DNA of 64,000 bases from Flavobacteriales bacterium (lineage in GTDB: Bacteria > Bacteroidota > Bacteroidia > Flavobacteriales_F > PHOS-HE28): assembly GCA_016718655.1 (NCBI GenBank), contig JADKCV010000001.1, positions 62,001 through 126,000 on the forward strand. The letters are read 5' to 3'. The notes under the pieces are model-generated. The model did no database searches. It was not told where the DNA came from and was given only the letters and a program-made list of their open reading frames with translations. Shown here one piece after another: positions 1 to 8,773 of the stretch (the stretch's first letter is position 1; every line of letters starts with the position of its first letter). The translations under genes and the position numbers were made by a program.

Positions 1-2
1 GC

Positions 3-1724
3 GCCGACTTCAAGGTGATGTTCGAGGGCAACGAGTTCTACCTCTTCGTCTACAAGACCTACCGCGACGTGCGCCTGGTGGGCACCCCGCCCAGCGCCAT
101 CGGCAAATTCGGCGGCGACACCGACAACTGGATGTGGCCCCGCCACACCGGTGACTTCAGCATGTTCCGCGTGTACACCGGCCCCGACGGCGAACCTGCC
201 GATCCGAGCGAGGCGAACATCCCCTTCAAGCCCCAGCACCACTTCCCGGTGAGCATTGCCGGTGTGAAGGAAGGCGACTTCGCCATGGTCATGGGTTACC
301 CTGGCAGCACCGATCGTTTCCTCAGCAGCCAAGGCGTGAAATTGGCCCTGGATGTGGAGCAGCCCAGCCGTGTGAAGATCCGTCGTGCCAAGCTGGACAT
401 CTATGAGGAGTTCCAAGCGAAGGACAACAAGGTGCGCATCCAATATGCCAGCAAGCATGCCAGCGTTAGCAACTACTGGAAGTACTTCATCGGCCAACAG
501 CGCGGATTGAAGCGCCTGAAGGTGCAGGACAAGAAGAAGGCCCAAGAGGATGAACTGATGGCCTGGGTGAACGCCGACGCGAGCCGCAAGGGCAAGTATG
601 GCGACATCGTGAAGTTGCTGGATGCCGGTTACGGCGAGCGGGCCAAGTTCGAGAAGGCCAGCGTTTACATGCAGGAGGCTGCCTTTGGTTGTGAGGCCAT
701 CGTACTGGGCTTCCGCATGTATGGACTGAAGATGCAGTTGGAGACCGACCCGAAGGACGCTGCCAAGGTGAGCGCTGCGGTGGCCCGTGTGCAGGCCGCT
801 GCGGACGATTTCTACAAGGACTACCACGCCCCGCTGGACGAGAAGGTCACCGCAACCATGTTCCGCATGATCCACAGCGATGTGGAGCGCGACCTTCAGC
901 CTGGTGTGATGAAGACCATCGAGACCAAATACAAGGGTGACTTCGAGGCATGGGCCAAGAAGCTGTTCGCCACGAGCATGCTGCCGGACCGCGCCAAACT
1001 GGACGTCTTCCTGGCGAAGCCCACGCTGAAGGCCCTGCAGAAGGACATGGGCTTCCAGGCCGCTGAGAGCTGCCTCACCCACTTCCGCAATGTACTCGGC
1101 CCCGCTGCCGGTGCCGGTGATGTGGACATCGAGAAGGGTTACCGCCTGATGGTGGCCGCCATGCGTGAGAAGGACCCGACCAAGAGCTGGTACCCCAATG
1201 CCAACAGCACCATGCGCCTCACGTACGGACAAGTGGGCAGCTATGTGCCTATGGATGGCGCCCACTACAAGCACGTGACCACCGCCAAGGGCATCCTGGA
1301 GAAGGAGGACAACACCAACGATGAGTTCATCGTGCCCGGCCGCCAACACGAGCTGCTGATGAAGAAGGACTACGGCCGCTACGCCGATGAGAACGGAGAA
1401 CTGATCACCTGTTTCATCAGCAACAACGACATCACGGGTGGCAACAGCGGCAGCCCGGTGATCAACGGCAACGGCGAGCTCATCGGCATCGCCTTCGACG
1501 GCAACTGGGAGGCCATGAGCGGCGACATCGCTTTCGAGCCCGAGCTGCAACGCACCATCAGTGTGGACATCCGCTACGTGCTGTGGACCATCGACAAGTT
1601 CGCTGGTGCCGGCCACCTGGTGAACGAGATGACCTTGGTGGAGCGCAAGCCGGAGATGAAGGAAGTGGTGCCCGCTCCTGTGGAACTGGTGGCCCCTGCA
1701 CCAGCACCCAAGAAGAAGAAGTAA
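3..1724 (+). CDS. S46 family dipeptidyl-peptidase, DPP7-like (5' end outside window)
   Basis: C-terminal part of a periplasmic S46 serine exopeptidase, a family that releases dipeptides from oligopeptides in asaccharolytic Bacteroidota. The reading frame is open to the left edge, so the signal peptide and the catalytic His lie upstream. Visible motifs are NWMWPRHTGDFS (Asp codon 153-155, the probable catalytic Asp) and GGNSGSPV with the nucleophile Ser at codon 1446-1448. Eighteen residues after this Ser the sequence reads AFDGNWEAMSGD. In the family a Gly at that place marks DPP7 (hydrophobic P1), while DPP11 has Arg for acidic P1, so I infer DPP7-type specificity. The C terminus is a Pro/Ala-rich tail ending in four Lys. 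A perfect hairpin follows. Confidence 0.93.
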   Translation, partial: ADFKVMFEGNEFYLFVYKTYRDVRLVGTPPSAIGKFGGDTDNWMWPRHTGDFSMFRVYTGPDGEPADPSEANIPFKPQHHFPVSIAGVKEGDFAMVMGYPGSTDRFLSSQGVKLALDVEQPSRVKIRRAKLDIYEEFQAKDNKVRIQYASKHASVSNYWKYFIGQQRGLKRLKVQDKKKAQEDELMAWVNADASRKGKYGDIVKLLDAGYGERAKFEKASVYMQEAAFGCEAIVLGFRMYGLKMQLETDPKDAAKVSAAVARVQAAADDFYKDYHAPLDEKVTATMFRMIHSDVERDLQPGVMKTIETKYKGDFEAWAKKLFATSMLPDRAKLDVFLAKPTLKALQKDMGFQAAESCLTHFRNVLGPAAGAGDVDIEKGYRLMVAAMREKDPTKSWYPNANSTMRLTYGQVGSYVPMDGAHYKHVTTAKGILEKEDNTNDEFIVPGRQHELLMKKDYGRYADENGELITCFISNNDITGGNSGSPVINGNGELIGIAFDGNWEAMSGDIAFEPELQRTISVDIRYVLWTIDKFAGAGHLVNEMTLVERKPEMKEVVPAPVELVAPAPAPKKKK

Positions 1725-1744
1725 GGAACAACCTTTGACCCAAG

Positions 1745-1773
1745 GGAACGGCGCCTCGGAAGGGCGCCGTTCC
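1745..1773 (+). terminator. Hairpin after the S46 peptidase gene
   Basis: A perfect 11-bp stem (1745-1755 pairing with 1763-1773, GC-rich) with a 7-base loop lies 20 bases after the peptidase stop. No T-run follows, so it may act as a weak terminator or an mRNA 3'-end stabiliser. Confidence 0.6.
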
Positions 1774-1791
1774 GCGTTCCTGTCTCCCAGC

Positions 1792-1799
1792 TAACTTCA
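1792..1799 (+). promoter_or_regulatory. Possible -7 box TAACTTCA before the DUF2157 gene
   Basis: TAACTTCA fits a relaxed TAnnTTYR form of the Bacteroidota -7 element and ends 7 bases before the ATG at 1807. No clear -33 box was seen. The same TTCA variant precedes the two tandem T9SS genes near 46.9 and 48.6 kb. Confidence 0.35.
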
Positions 1800-1806
1800 C
1801 CCCACC

Positions 1807-3096
1807 ATGCGCGACCCACGCCTGTCCGAAGCGTTGCCCGAGCTCTTGCACGAAGGAGTGCTCGAGCCTGAGCAGGCAGAGCGCATCCGTCGGCATTACG
1901 GCTTGGATGGTGCGCGTAGTGGCTCGGCCATGCTGCTGGTGCTTTCCATCATTGGAAGTGTGCTGGTGGGCTTGGGCATCATCCTGATCGTGGCGCACAA
2001 TTGGGACGATCTGCCGCGAGCCGCTCGGACCGCATTGGCCTTCGTACCCGTTCTGTTGGGCCTGTCGTTGGTGGCCGTTAGCCTGTTCCGCAATGCGGAG
2101 AATGTGGCCTGGCGTGAGGGCAGTGCATTGCTCCTCGCGTCCGGTATCATGGCCAGCGTGGCCTTGATCAGCCAGATCTACCACATCCACGGCGAGCTAC
2201 AGGGCTACCTCCTGTTCTGCAGTGTGCTCATCCTGCCCTTGTTGTACCTGCCCGGGTCCATCGTGGTCACACTGGGCTTCCTGGCCATGGTGTTATGGCA
2301 AGGCGTATCGGTGCGCACCGAGCACTGGGGCGGCGATGCGTTCCCCTGGGCCATGCTCGGTCTGTTGGCAGCCTCAGTGCCCGCTTACCTGACGCATGCC
2401 CGATCGCATGGCCAAAGCATCGGGTTCTGGTGGCACAGCCTGTTCATGGCGATCGGCACCGGTGTGGGGGCCAACCTGTTCTACAGCGATTGGGAGTTGG
2501 CGCATGTCACGGTCCTGTTGGCCATGGGCTCCGCGTACACCCTGGTGCCTTGGCTGTTCCCGGACCCGAAGTTGCACACTTGGCCCTGGGCGCTGGTGGG
2601 TGGTGCCACGGTGCTGATCATCCTGTTCGGCTTCAGTTTCCGGCCTGTCTGGGAGGAACTCTTGCGTGCGGACCAACAAGGGTTCAAGAAGGATGTGCTG
2701 CCACTCTCCTTGTTGGCGGTTGCGGTCCTGACCGTATTCGTGCTCGCCCATCGCCGTCGTACGCTGTTCGAACGTTGGCCGTATCCGGAAGGGTTGGGCC
2801 TGTTCCTGATCTGCTTGGGTGTGAGCCTGGCTTCCCCTGCGTGGGCGGCGATCCTGGTGAACCTATCGCTGCTGGCGGTGGGCGTGGTCACCATCCGCTT
2901 GGGCATCACTACCCGTTCGCTGAAGCGAATGAACCTCGGCTTGGCAGTGGTGAGCCTCACCATCCTTATGCGCTTCTTCGACACCGACCTGAGCTTTGTG
3001 CTGCGCGGCCTGGTGTTCATTGCTGTGGGGCTCGGTTTCCTGTATATGAACCTGCGCATGTTGCGCGAACAGAAGCGGGATGGACAAGCGGGTTAA
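1807..3096 (+). CDS. DUF2157 domain membrane protein
   Basis: A 429-residue polytopic inner-membrane protein. A soluble N-terminal segment (residues 1-40, acidic/amphipathic helix ending in RIRRHYGL) is followed by many hydrophobic helices. The first of these (LSIIGSVLVGLGIILIVAHN, then WDDLP) is the hallmark of DUF2157. Function is not established. The gene overlaps the next one (GDYXXLXY protein) by 17 bases, an arrangement I know as recurrent for these two families, so they are probably translated together and may form one complex. Start chosen at the ATG 33 bases after the upstream hairpin. Confidence 0.85.
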   Translation: MRDPRLSEALPELLHEGVLEPEQAERIRRHYGLDGARSGSAMLLVLSIIGSVLVGLGIILIVAHNWDDLPRAARTALAFVPVLLGLSLVAVSLFRNAENVAWREGSALLLASGIMASVALISQIYHIHGELQGYLLFCSVLILPLLYLPGSIVVTLGFLAMVLWQGVSVRTEHWGGDAFPWAMLGLLAASVPAYLTHARSHGQSIGFWWHSLFMAIGTGVGANLFYSDWELAHVTVLLAMGSAYTLVPWLFPDPKLHTWPWALVGGATVLIILFGFSFRPVWEELLRADQQGFKKDVLPLSLLAVAVLTVFVLAHRRRTLFERWPYPEGLGLFLICLGVSLASPAWAAILVNLSLLAVGVVTIRLGITTRSLKRMNLGLAVVSLTILMRFFDTDLSFVLRGLVFIAVGLGFLYMNLRMLREQKRDGQAG

Positions 3097-3685
3097 GTGG
3101 GTGCTGTTCGGGGTGATGGCAGCGTTCCAAGTGGGAGCGCTCGCTTGGATGATCCGCGACCATGAGCAGGTGTTGGAAGATGGTCGGGTGTACCGTTTCC
3201 GCACGGCCCCCATCGACCCGCGCGATCCGTTCCGCGGTGAGTACGTGGTGCTCAATTTCGAAGCAGAGCAAGGACGATGGCCACTGAAGGACGGTGAAGG
3301 GAATACCGGGACCACCCAGGCCTACGGTGTGCTCGGTCTCGACAGCGCGGGTTATGCGGTCATCACCACCTTGCTCATGGAAGGGCCGCCGGAAGAGGAT
3401 CATCTTGTCGTCACCTTCATGACCTGGGGAGGGGACACCGTGGACCGGATCGCGCTGCCCTTCGATCGTTACTACATGCAGGAGGGCGATGGCGCTGTGA
3501 CCGAAAAGCTGCTTCAGACCCAGTGGATCGAAAGTGAGCCGACACCTCCGTTGCCGGCTCATGCCGTGGTGCGCGTGTTGAATGGACAGGCCGTGGTCGA
3601 GGACCTGGTGATCGATGGACGTCCGGTGAAGGCGTGGCTCGAAGAGTACAACGCGAAGTCCGCTGTGCCGACAGTGTCGTACTAG
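3080..3685 (+). CDS. GDYXXLXY domain membrane-anchored protein
   Basis: A 201-residue protein with one N-terminal membrane segment (residues about 7-24) and an extracytoplasmic domain. The family motif appears as DPRDPFRGEYVVLNFE at about residues 45-60, a G-E-Y-x-x-L-x-F version of GDYXXLXY. It is translationally coupled to the DUF2157 gene (start codon 17 bases inside it). Function is unknown; I infer a partner of the DUF2157 protein. Its stop codon shares the palindrome CTAG with the stop of the convergent gene on the other strand. Confidence 0.85.
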   Translation: MDKRVKWVLFGVMAAFQVGALAWMIRDHEQVLEDGRVYRFRTAPIDPRDPFRGEYVVLNFEAEQGRWPLKDGEGNTGTTQAYGVLGLDSAGYAVITTLLMEGPPEEDHLVVTFMTWGGDTVDRIALPFDRYYMQEGDGAVTEKLLQTQWIESEPTPPLPAHAVVRVLNGQAVVEDLVIDGRPVKAWLEEYNAKSAVPTVSY

Positions 3686-4026
3686 TTCGCTGGGGTCAGC
3701 GCGATGTCGAAGCGAAAGGGACCATTCCGAAGCTGGGGGTCAGGCAGTGTATCCAGTGATAGGCTGTAACCGTTCTCCTTCACGCGCAGCAGGATCGGCC
3801 CTTGGGGAAACACGAAGAGCCCATATCCGCCTGCATCGTTCGTTTGGGAAACGGCTTGGACCGCACCGTTGATGTCCACCCATTCGACGAGCGCAGCGAG
3901 CACGGACCGTCCAGTCGCAGCATCATACACCCTACCCGATACCTGCACGCGGTCAGGTGCCTGGGCATGGACCAGTAACACAAGGAGGAGTGCAGGGATC
4001 AGTGCAACTGTGCGGGCGGTGGCCAT
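3682..4026 (-). CDS. Small secreted carboxypeptidase-regulatory-like domain protein
   Basis: A 114-residue protein with an N-terminal signal peptide (hydrophobic ALIPALLLVLLVHAQA) and one beta-sandwich of the carboxypeptidase D regulatory-like type (VSGRVYDAATGRSVLAALVE, then a DAGGYG turn and a VKENGY strand). Single domains of this kind are common in Bacteroidota envelope proteins and usually serve in protein-protein contact; no catalytic function is expected. The start lies 28 bases inside the upstream EI24 gene on the same strand, so the two are co-transcribed. Confidence 0.75.
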   Translation of the reverse strand: MATARTVALIPALLLVLLVHAQAPDRVQVSGRVYDAATGRSVLAALVEWVDINGAVQAVSQTNDAGGYGLFVFPQGPILLRVKENGYSLSLDTLPDPQLRNGPFRFDIALTPAN

Positions 4027-4826
4027 TTCGACCCTTGTACGGCATTGCGCTGTTCCTGTTCCACCAGCGCGATGGAAGCCCCGATGGCGGCCATGGCCGG
4101 GCCGAACATGACACCGAACAAGGGTAGTTTCATGACCAGGTTGAAGAGTGCGCCGTTGGCCAGCACGATGCCCTTTCGTTCGTTCACGGCGCGCACACTT
4201 TCACCGATGCGCATACGCCGGCGCTCGAAAACATAATCCACCATGGAGAAGCCGTAGAAGTAGGACGACAGCGCGAAGAGGGCCAACGCGGACAAGGGTG
4301 CGAGAACCGGTACGAAGAGCGTGAGCACCCAGATACCAACGGAGAGCCCGAGCTCCAGGAAACCGTTGCGGCACGCGATGAGCGCACCGCGGAACGCATC
4401 CTTCAGCAGTTGCCCCCAAGAGAAGGTATAGGTGCGACCTGTGAGTACCTCCTCGGTGCGCTCGCTGGCATAGGCCAACAGAGGCGACAGGAGGATCAGC
4501 ACCAAGTACTTGTTGATCTTGAAAAGCAGGTAAAGGATGGCGACTTGCAGCACCACGGTGGTCACGGCTTCGCGAGCTCCGTTCACGAAGTCCTTGATGG
4601 AAGCCCAGAAAGAAGGATCGGCATCGGCCATGGGGATCTCCAGCCACTGGGCCAACCACTGCGACAACTCGTGCACCGGTCCGTTCAGCAGCATGAAGAA
4701 CACGTACACCAATGCGGCGAATAGCAGTACGGGGACGAAGAACATCCACACCATGCCGTGGCGCATGGCGAATCCGAAAGCACGTAGGTAGCCTGAAGCT
4801 CCTAGGCGAAGATCACGCATGAACAT
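3999..4826 (-). CDS. EI24/CysZ-like domain membrane protein
   Basis: About 275 residues with four or more hydrophobic helices and the EI24 layout: a long amphipathic segment after the second helix, a third helix that begins KINKYLVLILLSPLLAYASE, and a late NERKGIVLANGALFNLVMKL segment. EI24 proteins include the sulfate uptake protein CysZ; no other sulfur genes lie here, so substrate is unknown. I prefer the ATG at 4826 (MFMRDLR) because AGGAAGGAA lies upstream of it; an ATG at 4859 is also in frame. The 3' end overlaps the next small secreted protein gene by 28 bases. Confidence 0.7.
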   Translation of the reverse strand: MFMRDLRLGASGYLRAFGFAMRHGMVWMFFVPVLLFAALVYVFFMLLNGPVHELSQWLAQWLEIPMADADPSFWASIKDFVNGAREAVTTVVLQVAILYLLFKINKYLVLILLSPLLAYASERTEEVLTGRTYTFSWGQLLKDAFRGALIACRNGFLELGLSVGIWVLTLFVPVLAPLSALALFALSSYFYGFSMVDYVFERRRMRIGESVRAVNERKGIVLANGALFNLVMKLPLFGVMFGPAMAAIGASIALVEQEQRNAVQGSKWPPPAQLH

Positions 4827-4929
4827 GGGTACAAAGTTCCTTCCTCCGAGGAACAACACCCACGAACTACACGAACGGAGTGTGGACCTGCCGGATGGCG
4901 CACATGCCCATGGCCCAATGACCCCGCCC

Positions 4930-4937
4930 TACCTTTG
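4930..4937 (+). promoter_or_regulatory. -7 promoter box TACCTTTG of purB
   Basis: TACCTTTG matches the Bacteroidota consensus TAnnTTTG exactly and ends 18 bases before the purB ATG. It supports the start at 4956 over the upstream in-frame TTG at 4935, which would lie inside the promoter box. Confidence 0.7.
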
Positions 4938-4955
4938 TCCCTTGGCCGTGCCCCC

Positions 4956-6323
4956 ATGGAACTCGACAACCTGACCGCTATCTCGCCCATCGACGGACGT
5001 TACCGTGAACGCACACGCCACCTGGCACAGTGGTTCAGTGAACAGGCCCTGATGCGCTATCGCCTGCACGTGGAGCTGGAGTACTTCCAATTCCTGTGTG
5101 AGGTGCCGTTGCCCGAGCTGACCGGCACTCCCTTGGCGAAGCTGGGGCCCGTCCGCCAGCGCATCTCGGACCTCAGCACCAGCGATGCCCAGCGGATCAA
5201 GGACATCGAGAAGGTGACCAACCATGATGTGAAGGCGGTGGAGTACTTCCTGAAGGAACGGTTGGAGGAAGTGGGCTTGCAGGCACAGCAGGAATTCGTG
5301 CATTTCGCGCTCACCAGCCAGGACATCAACAACACGGCACTGCCCTTGTTGGTGAAGGACTTCGTTTACACCTGCTACCTGCCCGCGCTCATCGGTCTAC
5401 GGGATGCCTTGCACGGCCACGCCTTGGAATGGGCGCGCGTACCCATGCTGGCGCGCACCCACGGGCAGCCCGCCTCCCCGACCCGCCTCGGCAAGGAACT
5501 CCAGGTCTTCGTGGAGCGCTTGGACGCCCAGTTGAAGCTGTTGCGCGAAGTACCCTTCACCGGCAAGTTCGGCGGGGCCACCGGCAACTTCAACGCCCAC
5601 CATGCGGCCTATCCGGAGCTGGACTGGGTGCTCCTGGCGGACCGTTTCCTTCGGGACAAGCTGGGCCTGGACCGCCAACAATTCACCACCCAGATCGACC
5701 ACTATGATCACCTTGCCGCCTTGTTCGACGCGATGCGCCGGGTGAACACCATCCTGATCGACCTGAGCCGCGACGTGTGGCAGTACATCAGTATGGACTA
5801 CTTCCGCCAGCGCATCAAGGCCGGCGAGATCGGTAGCAGCGCCATGCCGCACAAGGTGAACCCCATCGACTTCGAGAACGCGGAGGGTAACCTGGGCATC
5901 GCCAACGCACTGTTCCATCACCTGAGCGAGAAGCTGCCCATCAGTCGTCTGCAACGCGATCTCACGGACAGCACCGTCACGCGGAACATCGGTGTTCCCA
6001 TGGCGCACACCATCATCGCGGTGGATGCCATGAGGAAAGGCTTGGGCAAGTTGTTGATCAACGAAGTGACCATCGCCCGCGACCTCGATGCGCAGTGGCC
6101 GGTGGTGGCCGAGGGGATCCAGACCATCCTACGCCGCGCCGGCTATCCACAGCCCTATGAGCGCTTGAAGGAACTGACACGTGGCAAGGAGCGCATCACC
6201 CAAGCGGACATCGCCACGTTCATCGACGGGTTGGAAGTGGATGCTGCGATGAAGGCAAGGCTCAAGGAATTGACCCCTTCCAATTACACGGGCATCGATC
6301 TGCTCCAACGTGTGATGCCCTGA
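4956..6323 (+). CDS. purB: Adenylosuccinate lyase
   Basis: A 455-residue enzyme that removes fumarate from adenylosuccinate and SAICAR in purine synthesis. It belongs to the fumarase/aspartase superfamily, E. coli PurB type: N-terminal LTAISPIDGRYR, central ARTHGQPASPT (substrate-binding TH-GQ loop), and the signature GSSAMPHKVNPIDFE near residue 293 carrying the catalytic Ser in the flexible loop. Length is normal for the subgroup. Start set by the -7 promoter box just upstream. A SanA-like gene follows after 19 bases, probably co-transcribed without functional link. Confidence 0.97.
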   Translation: MELDNLTAISPIDGRYRERTRHLAQWFSEQALMRYRLHVELEYFQFLCEVPLPELTGTPLAKLGPVRQRISDLSTSDAQRIKDIEKVTNHDVKAVEYFLKERLEEVGLQAQQEFVHFALTSQDINNTALPLLVKDFVYTCYLPALIGLRDALHGHALEWARVPMLARTHGQPASPTRLGKELQVFVERLDAQLKLLREVPFTGKFGGATGNFNAHHAAYPELDWVLLADRFLRDKLGLDRQQFTTQIDHYDHLAALFDAMRRVNTILIDLSRDVWQYISMDYFRQRIKAGEIGSSAMPHKVNPIDFENAEGNLGIANALFHHLSEKLPISRLQRDLTDSTVTRNIGVPMAHTIIAVDAMRKGLGKLLINEVTIARDLDAQWPVVAEGIQTILRRAGYPQPYERLKELTRGKERITQADIATFIDGLEVDAAMKARLKELTPSNYTGIDLLQRVMP

Positions 6324-6342
6324 GGCGTTACGACCGGAACCG

Positions 6343-7011
6343 ATGGTCCACCCGAGCCCACGAAAGAGCCGACGCTGGTGGTGGTTGTTGACCGTGGTGA
6401 TCGCGTTGGTCCTGGTGATGGTGATCTGCGATGGCCGCGTCACCCGTAGTGCGGAACCCTACCTGGTAGACCGCGTGGAGGACGTGCCGGAAGTGGATGT
6501 GGCCGTGGTGCTCGGCACCTCGGAGCGGGTTTCCAGTGGAGCACCCAACCGGTACTTCACCCACCGCATACAGGCAGCAGCCGCGTTGTACCAAGCCTGC
6601 AAGGTCCATCACTTCATCCTGAGCGGCGACAACCGACGTTCGGACTACAACGAACCGATGGCCATGCGCACCGCACTGATCCAAGCCGGAGTGGACAGCA
6701 CGCACATCACCCTGGACTTCGCTGGTTTCCGCACCTTGGATTCGATGGTGCGTGCGAAGGAGGTGTTCGGCCAACAGCGCTTCCTGGTGGTGAGCCAGCG
6801 CTTCCACAACGAACGGGCGGTGTACATCGCCCGTGCTCGCGGGATCGAGGCGTTCGGGTTCGATGCTCCGGATGTGGGAACGGCCTATGGCTTTCGCACG
6901 CAACTCCGCGAGAAACTGGCCCGGGTGAAGGTGCACTTGGACGACCTGTTCGGCGTGGAACCTCACTTCCTGGGCGAGCGCGTGCTGTTGGGCACACAGG
7001 TGCTCCCCTAG
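6343..7011 (+). CDS. SanA/YdcF-like DUF218 membrane protein
   Basis: A 222-residue protein with a basic N terminus and one membrane helix (residues about 13-30), followed by a DUF218 domain facing the periplasm. Motifs: VAVVLGTS, FILSGDNR, GFRTLDSMVRAKEVF and VSQRFHNERA, all typical of the SanA branch, linked in enterobacteria to envelope barrier function and vancomycin exclusion at high temperature. The biochemical activity is unknown. It sits 19 bases after purB. Its stop shares the palindrome CTAG with the convergent porin gene. Confidence 0.85.
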   Translation: MVHPSPRKSRRWWWLLTVVIALVLVMVICDGRVTRSAEPYLVDRVEDVPEVDVAVVLGTSERVSSGAPNRYFTHRIQAAAALYQACKVHHFILSGDNRRSDYNEPMAMRTALIQAGVDSTHITLDFAGFRTLDSMVRAKEVFGQQRFLVVSQRFHNERAVYIARARGIEAFGFDAPDVGTAYGFRTQLREKLARVKVHLDDLFGVEPHFLGERVLLGTQVLP

Positions 7012-8207
7012 ATCCCGAACTCCACTTGGAACAGCAGGGTCCAGTTGTTCCCGCGTGTTTCGAAGGCCGGTTCCGCGTTGATCCATCGATAACCGGTATA
7101 CGCTTGGAGCTTGATGCGATGGCCGTTCAGGTAGCGTGTGCAACCCAGAAGGGCCTCGTCGGTCCTGTTGCGTAGAGCGCTCACATCACTTGCAGGCTCC
7201 ACGGTGGTAAAGCGCGCAGCCACTTCGTAGGCGCTGCTGAAGTACTTGCTCACCTGACCGTTGATACCTGTCCCGGTGGTCACGAACCGCACGTTGCCAT
7301 CCTCGTCCGTGGTGATCGGGGCTTCGCTCCGGCGATCGAAGTACTCTCCGCTGATCGCCCATCCGCGGTACTTGAAGACCATGTCGGCGATGAAGGTGCC
7401 GAAGTCCGTGGTCGCGTACAGCGGAAGACCGAGTTGACCCCCGACCCGCGTTGCTCGGTCGTTGTAGGAGTACGTCGCACCGATGGAGAGGCGAGGCTTG
7501 GGTTCCATCTCCAGGTCACCTTCGCTGTAATCGCCCTTGTTGGTGAACGCGCCCAAAGGCAACCATTCCAGACGGCCCGTGTAGGCCATACCCTCGTTGA
7601 TGGGCAAGGCGTTCCTTCCATCTCCCGAGGAGAGTGCGGCCTTCACCTGCACTTCCTGTGCACCGATCGGCTGCGTCCAATACGCGAACAGACCGAAGTC
7701 GCGGTCCAGGGTGAAGGTGGAGTTCGCGATGGAGCGGTCCGGGAACTGGAGGTTCCCCGAACTGATGACACGCTGACGATTGCCAGGCAGCTTGCTCTGC
7801 CCGAAGCCCAGGTAGAACCGTTTGTTGAAGTGGTAATAGACCATGGCATCCCGAATGGGTTGAGCGATGGTCTCGGTCTCCAGGTCCAGATCGGCGCGCG
7901 AGAAATTCAACTGGATGTAATAGCGGATGCGTTCATTCAGCACGAAGCCGTCCAGGCGCAAGCGCAGGCGACGCACGCGTGCATCGACGCTCTTCACGCT
8001 GAGGTCATCACCGGCCACACTGGTGAAGCCCATGCGGTTCTGCATCCGGAAACGCAGGTTGAGCAGGAAGAGGCTGTCCTTGGAGATGCTGATGCCATCC
8101 TGTATCTCGATCAAAGCACGCTCATCGCTTTCGGTCTGAGCGATCCCCGGCAGGGAAAGGCACAAGAGGGCCGCACCGAGCACGGCCATACGTTGGAACT
8201 GGTACAT
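7008..8207 (-). CDS. Porin of the OprO/OprP (phosphate-selective) type
   Basis: About 399 residues: signal peptide (MAVLGAALLCLSLPGIAQ) followed by an outer-membrane barrel of the OprO/P family. Visible family features are GISISKDSLFLLNLRFRMQN, RVRRLRLRLDGFVLNERIRY, YHFNKRFYLGFGQSKLP and a terminal LLFQVEFGI strand ending in Ile. Phosphate selectivity cannot be judged from sequence alone. The ATG at 8207 (MYQFQRMAV) gives a standard signal peptide; an upstream ATG at 8249 overlaps the dinB stop as ATGA but would add a non-signal-like extension. Confidence 0.8.
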   Translation of the reverse strand: MYQFQRMAVLGAALLCLSLPGIAQTESDERALIEIQDGISISKDSLFLLNLRFRMQNRMGFTSVAGDDLSVKSVDARVRRLRLRLDGFVLNERIRYYIQLNFSRADLDLETETIAQPIRDAMVYYHFNKRFYLGFGQSKLPGNRQRVISSGNLQFPDRSIANSTFTLDRDFGLFAYWTQPIGAQEVQVKAALSSGDGRNALPINEGMAYTGRLEWLPLGAFTNKGDYSEGDLEMEPKPRLSIGATYSYNDRATRVGGQLGLPLYATTDFGTFIADMVFKYRGWAISGEYFDRRSEAPITTDEDGNVRFVTTGTGINGQVSKYFSSAYEVAARFTTVEPASDVSALRNRTDEALLGCTRYLNGHRIKLQAYTGYRWINAEPAFETRGNNWTLLFQVEFGI

Positions 8208-8245
8208 CGCAGGGCAAATGAACGAAGATCGCCCGACCGGCAGCA

Positions 8246-8725
8246 TCACACCAGCGTATGCTGATACGCGACCAGGTCGTTCGAAGGGATATCATCGACA
8301 CCCAGGATGCGTAATTGCGTGATCAGCTGTCCTCGATGCTGGGTACTGTGATTGAAGCAATGGAGCAACATGCTCCAAACGGTCCGACGGTGGATGTTGC
8401 CTTTCAGATCATGATACTCCACGACGCGTCCGAGGTCCCTTTCCGTGGCGTTCTCGACCAACTCACCCAAGCGTTCGGAACAGACCAGGAGTGACCGGAT
8501 CCCTTGTTCAGGACTCGCCGGCCATCGGTACGGCAAGCCGTTGATCCTGCACCACCACACGTTCTCCGCATCACGGATATGAAGCAGCGTGGCACGCAAG
8601 GAAGGGAAGCTACCGGACGCGGGGGCGTCCAACACATCCTCGTCCAGGCCTTCCAGTCGTTCCACGTAGCGGCGGTTCGCCCATTGGTCATACTGGGCCA
8701 GTTGAAGGAGTATCTCGCGCATCAT
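8246..8725 (-). CDS. DinB-family putative metal-dependent protein
   Basis: A 159-residue four-helix-bundle protein of the DinB/YfiT superfamily. The conserved triad of metal ligands is present: His49 (TLLHIRDAE), His126 and His130 (HCFNHSTQHRGQ). Relatives include thiol-dependent S-transferases such as those using bacillithiol, and many uncharacterised enzymes. The name comes from a Bacillus damage-inducible gene and does not imply DNA polymerase IV. It lies directly upstream of the porin gene on the same strand, 38 bases from the porin start I prefer. Confidence 0.88.
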   Translation of the reverse strand: MMREILLQLAQYDQWANRRYVERLEGLDEDVLDAPASGSFPSLRATLLHIRDAENVWWCRINGLPYRWPASPEQGIRSLLVCSERLGELVENATERDLGRVVEYHDLKGNIHRRTVWSMLLHCFNHSTQHRGQLITQLRILGVDDIPSNDLVAYQHTLV

Positions 8726-8773
8726 CGCGTGGTGTTGTCCAATGACATGATGGGCATCACAGCAGTGGCACGT

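Noticed and set aside
3682..4026. Small plus-strand frames over the small secreted protein gene
   Set aside because: They lack starts with boxes, and the minus-strand signal peptide and domain are convincing.
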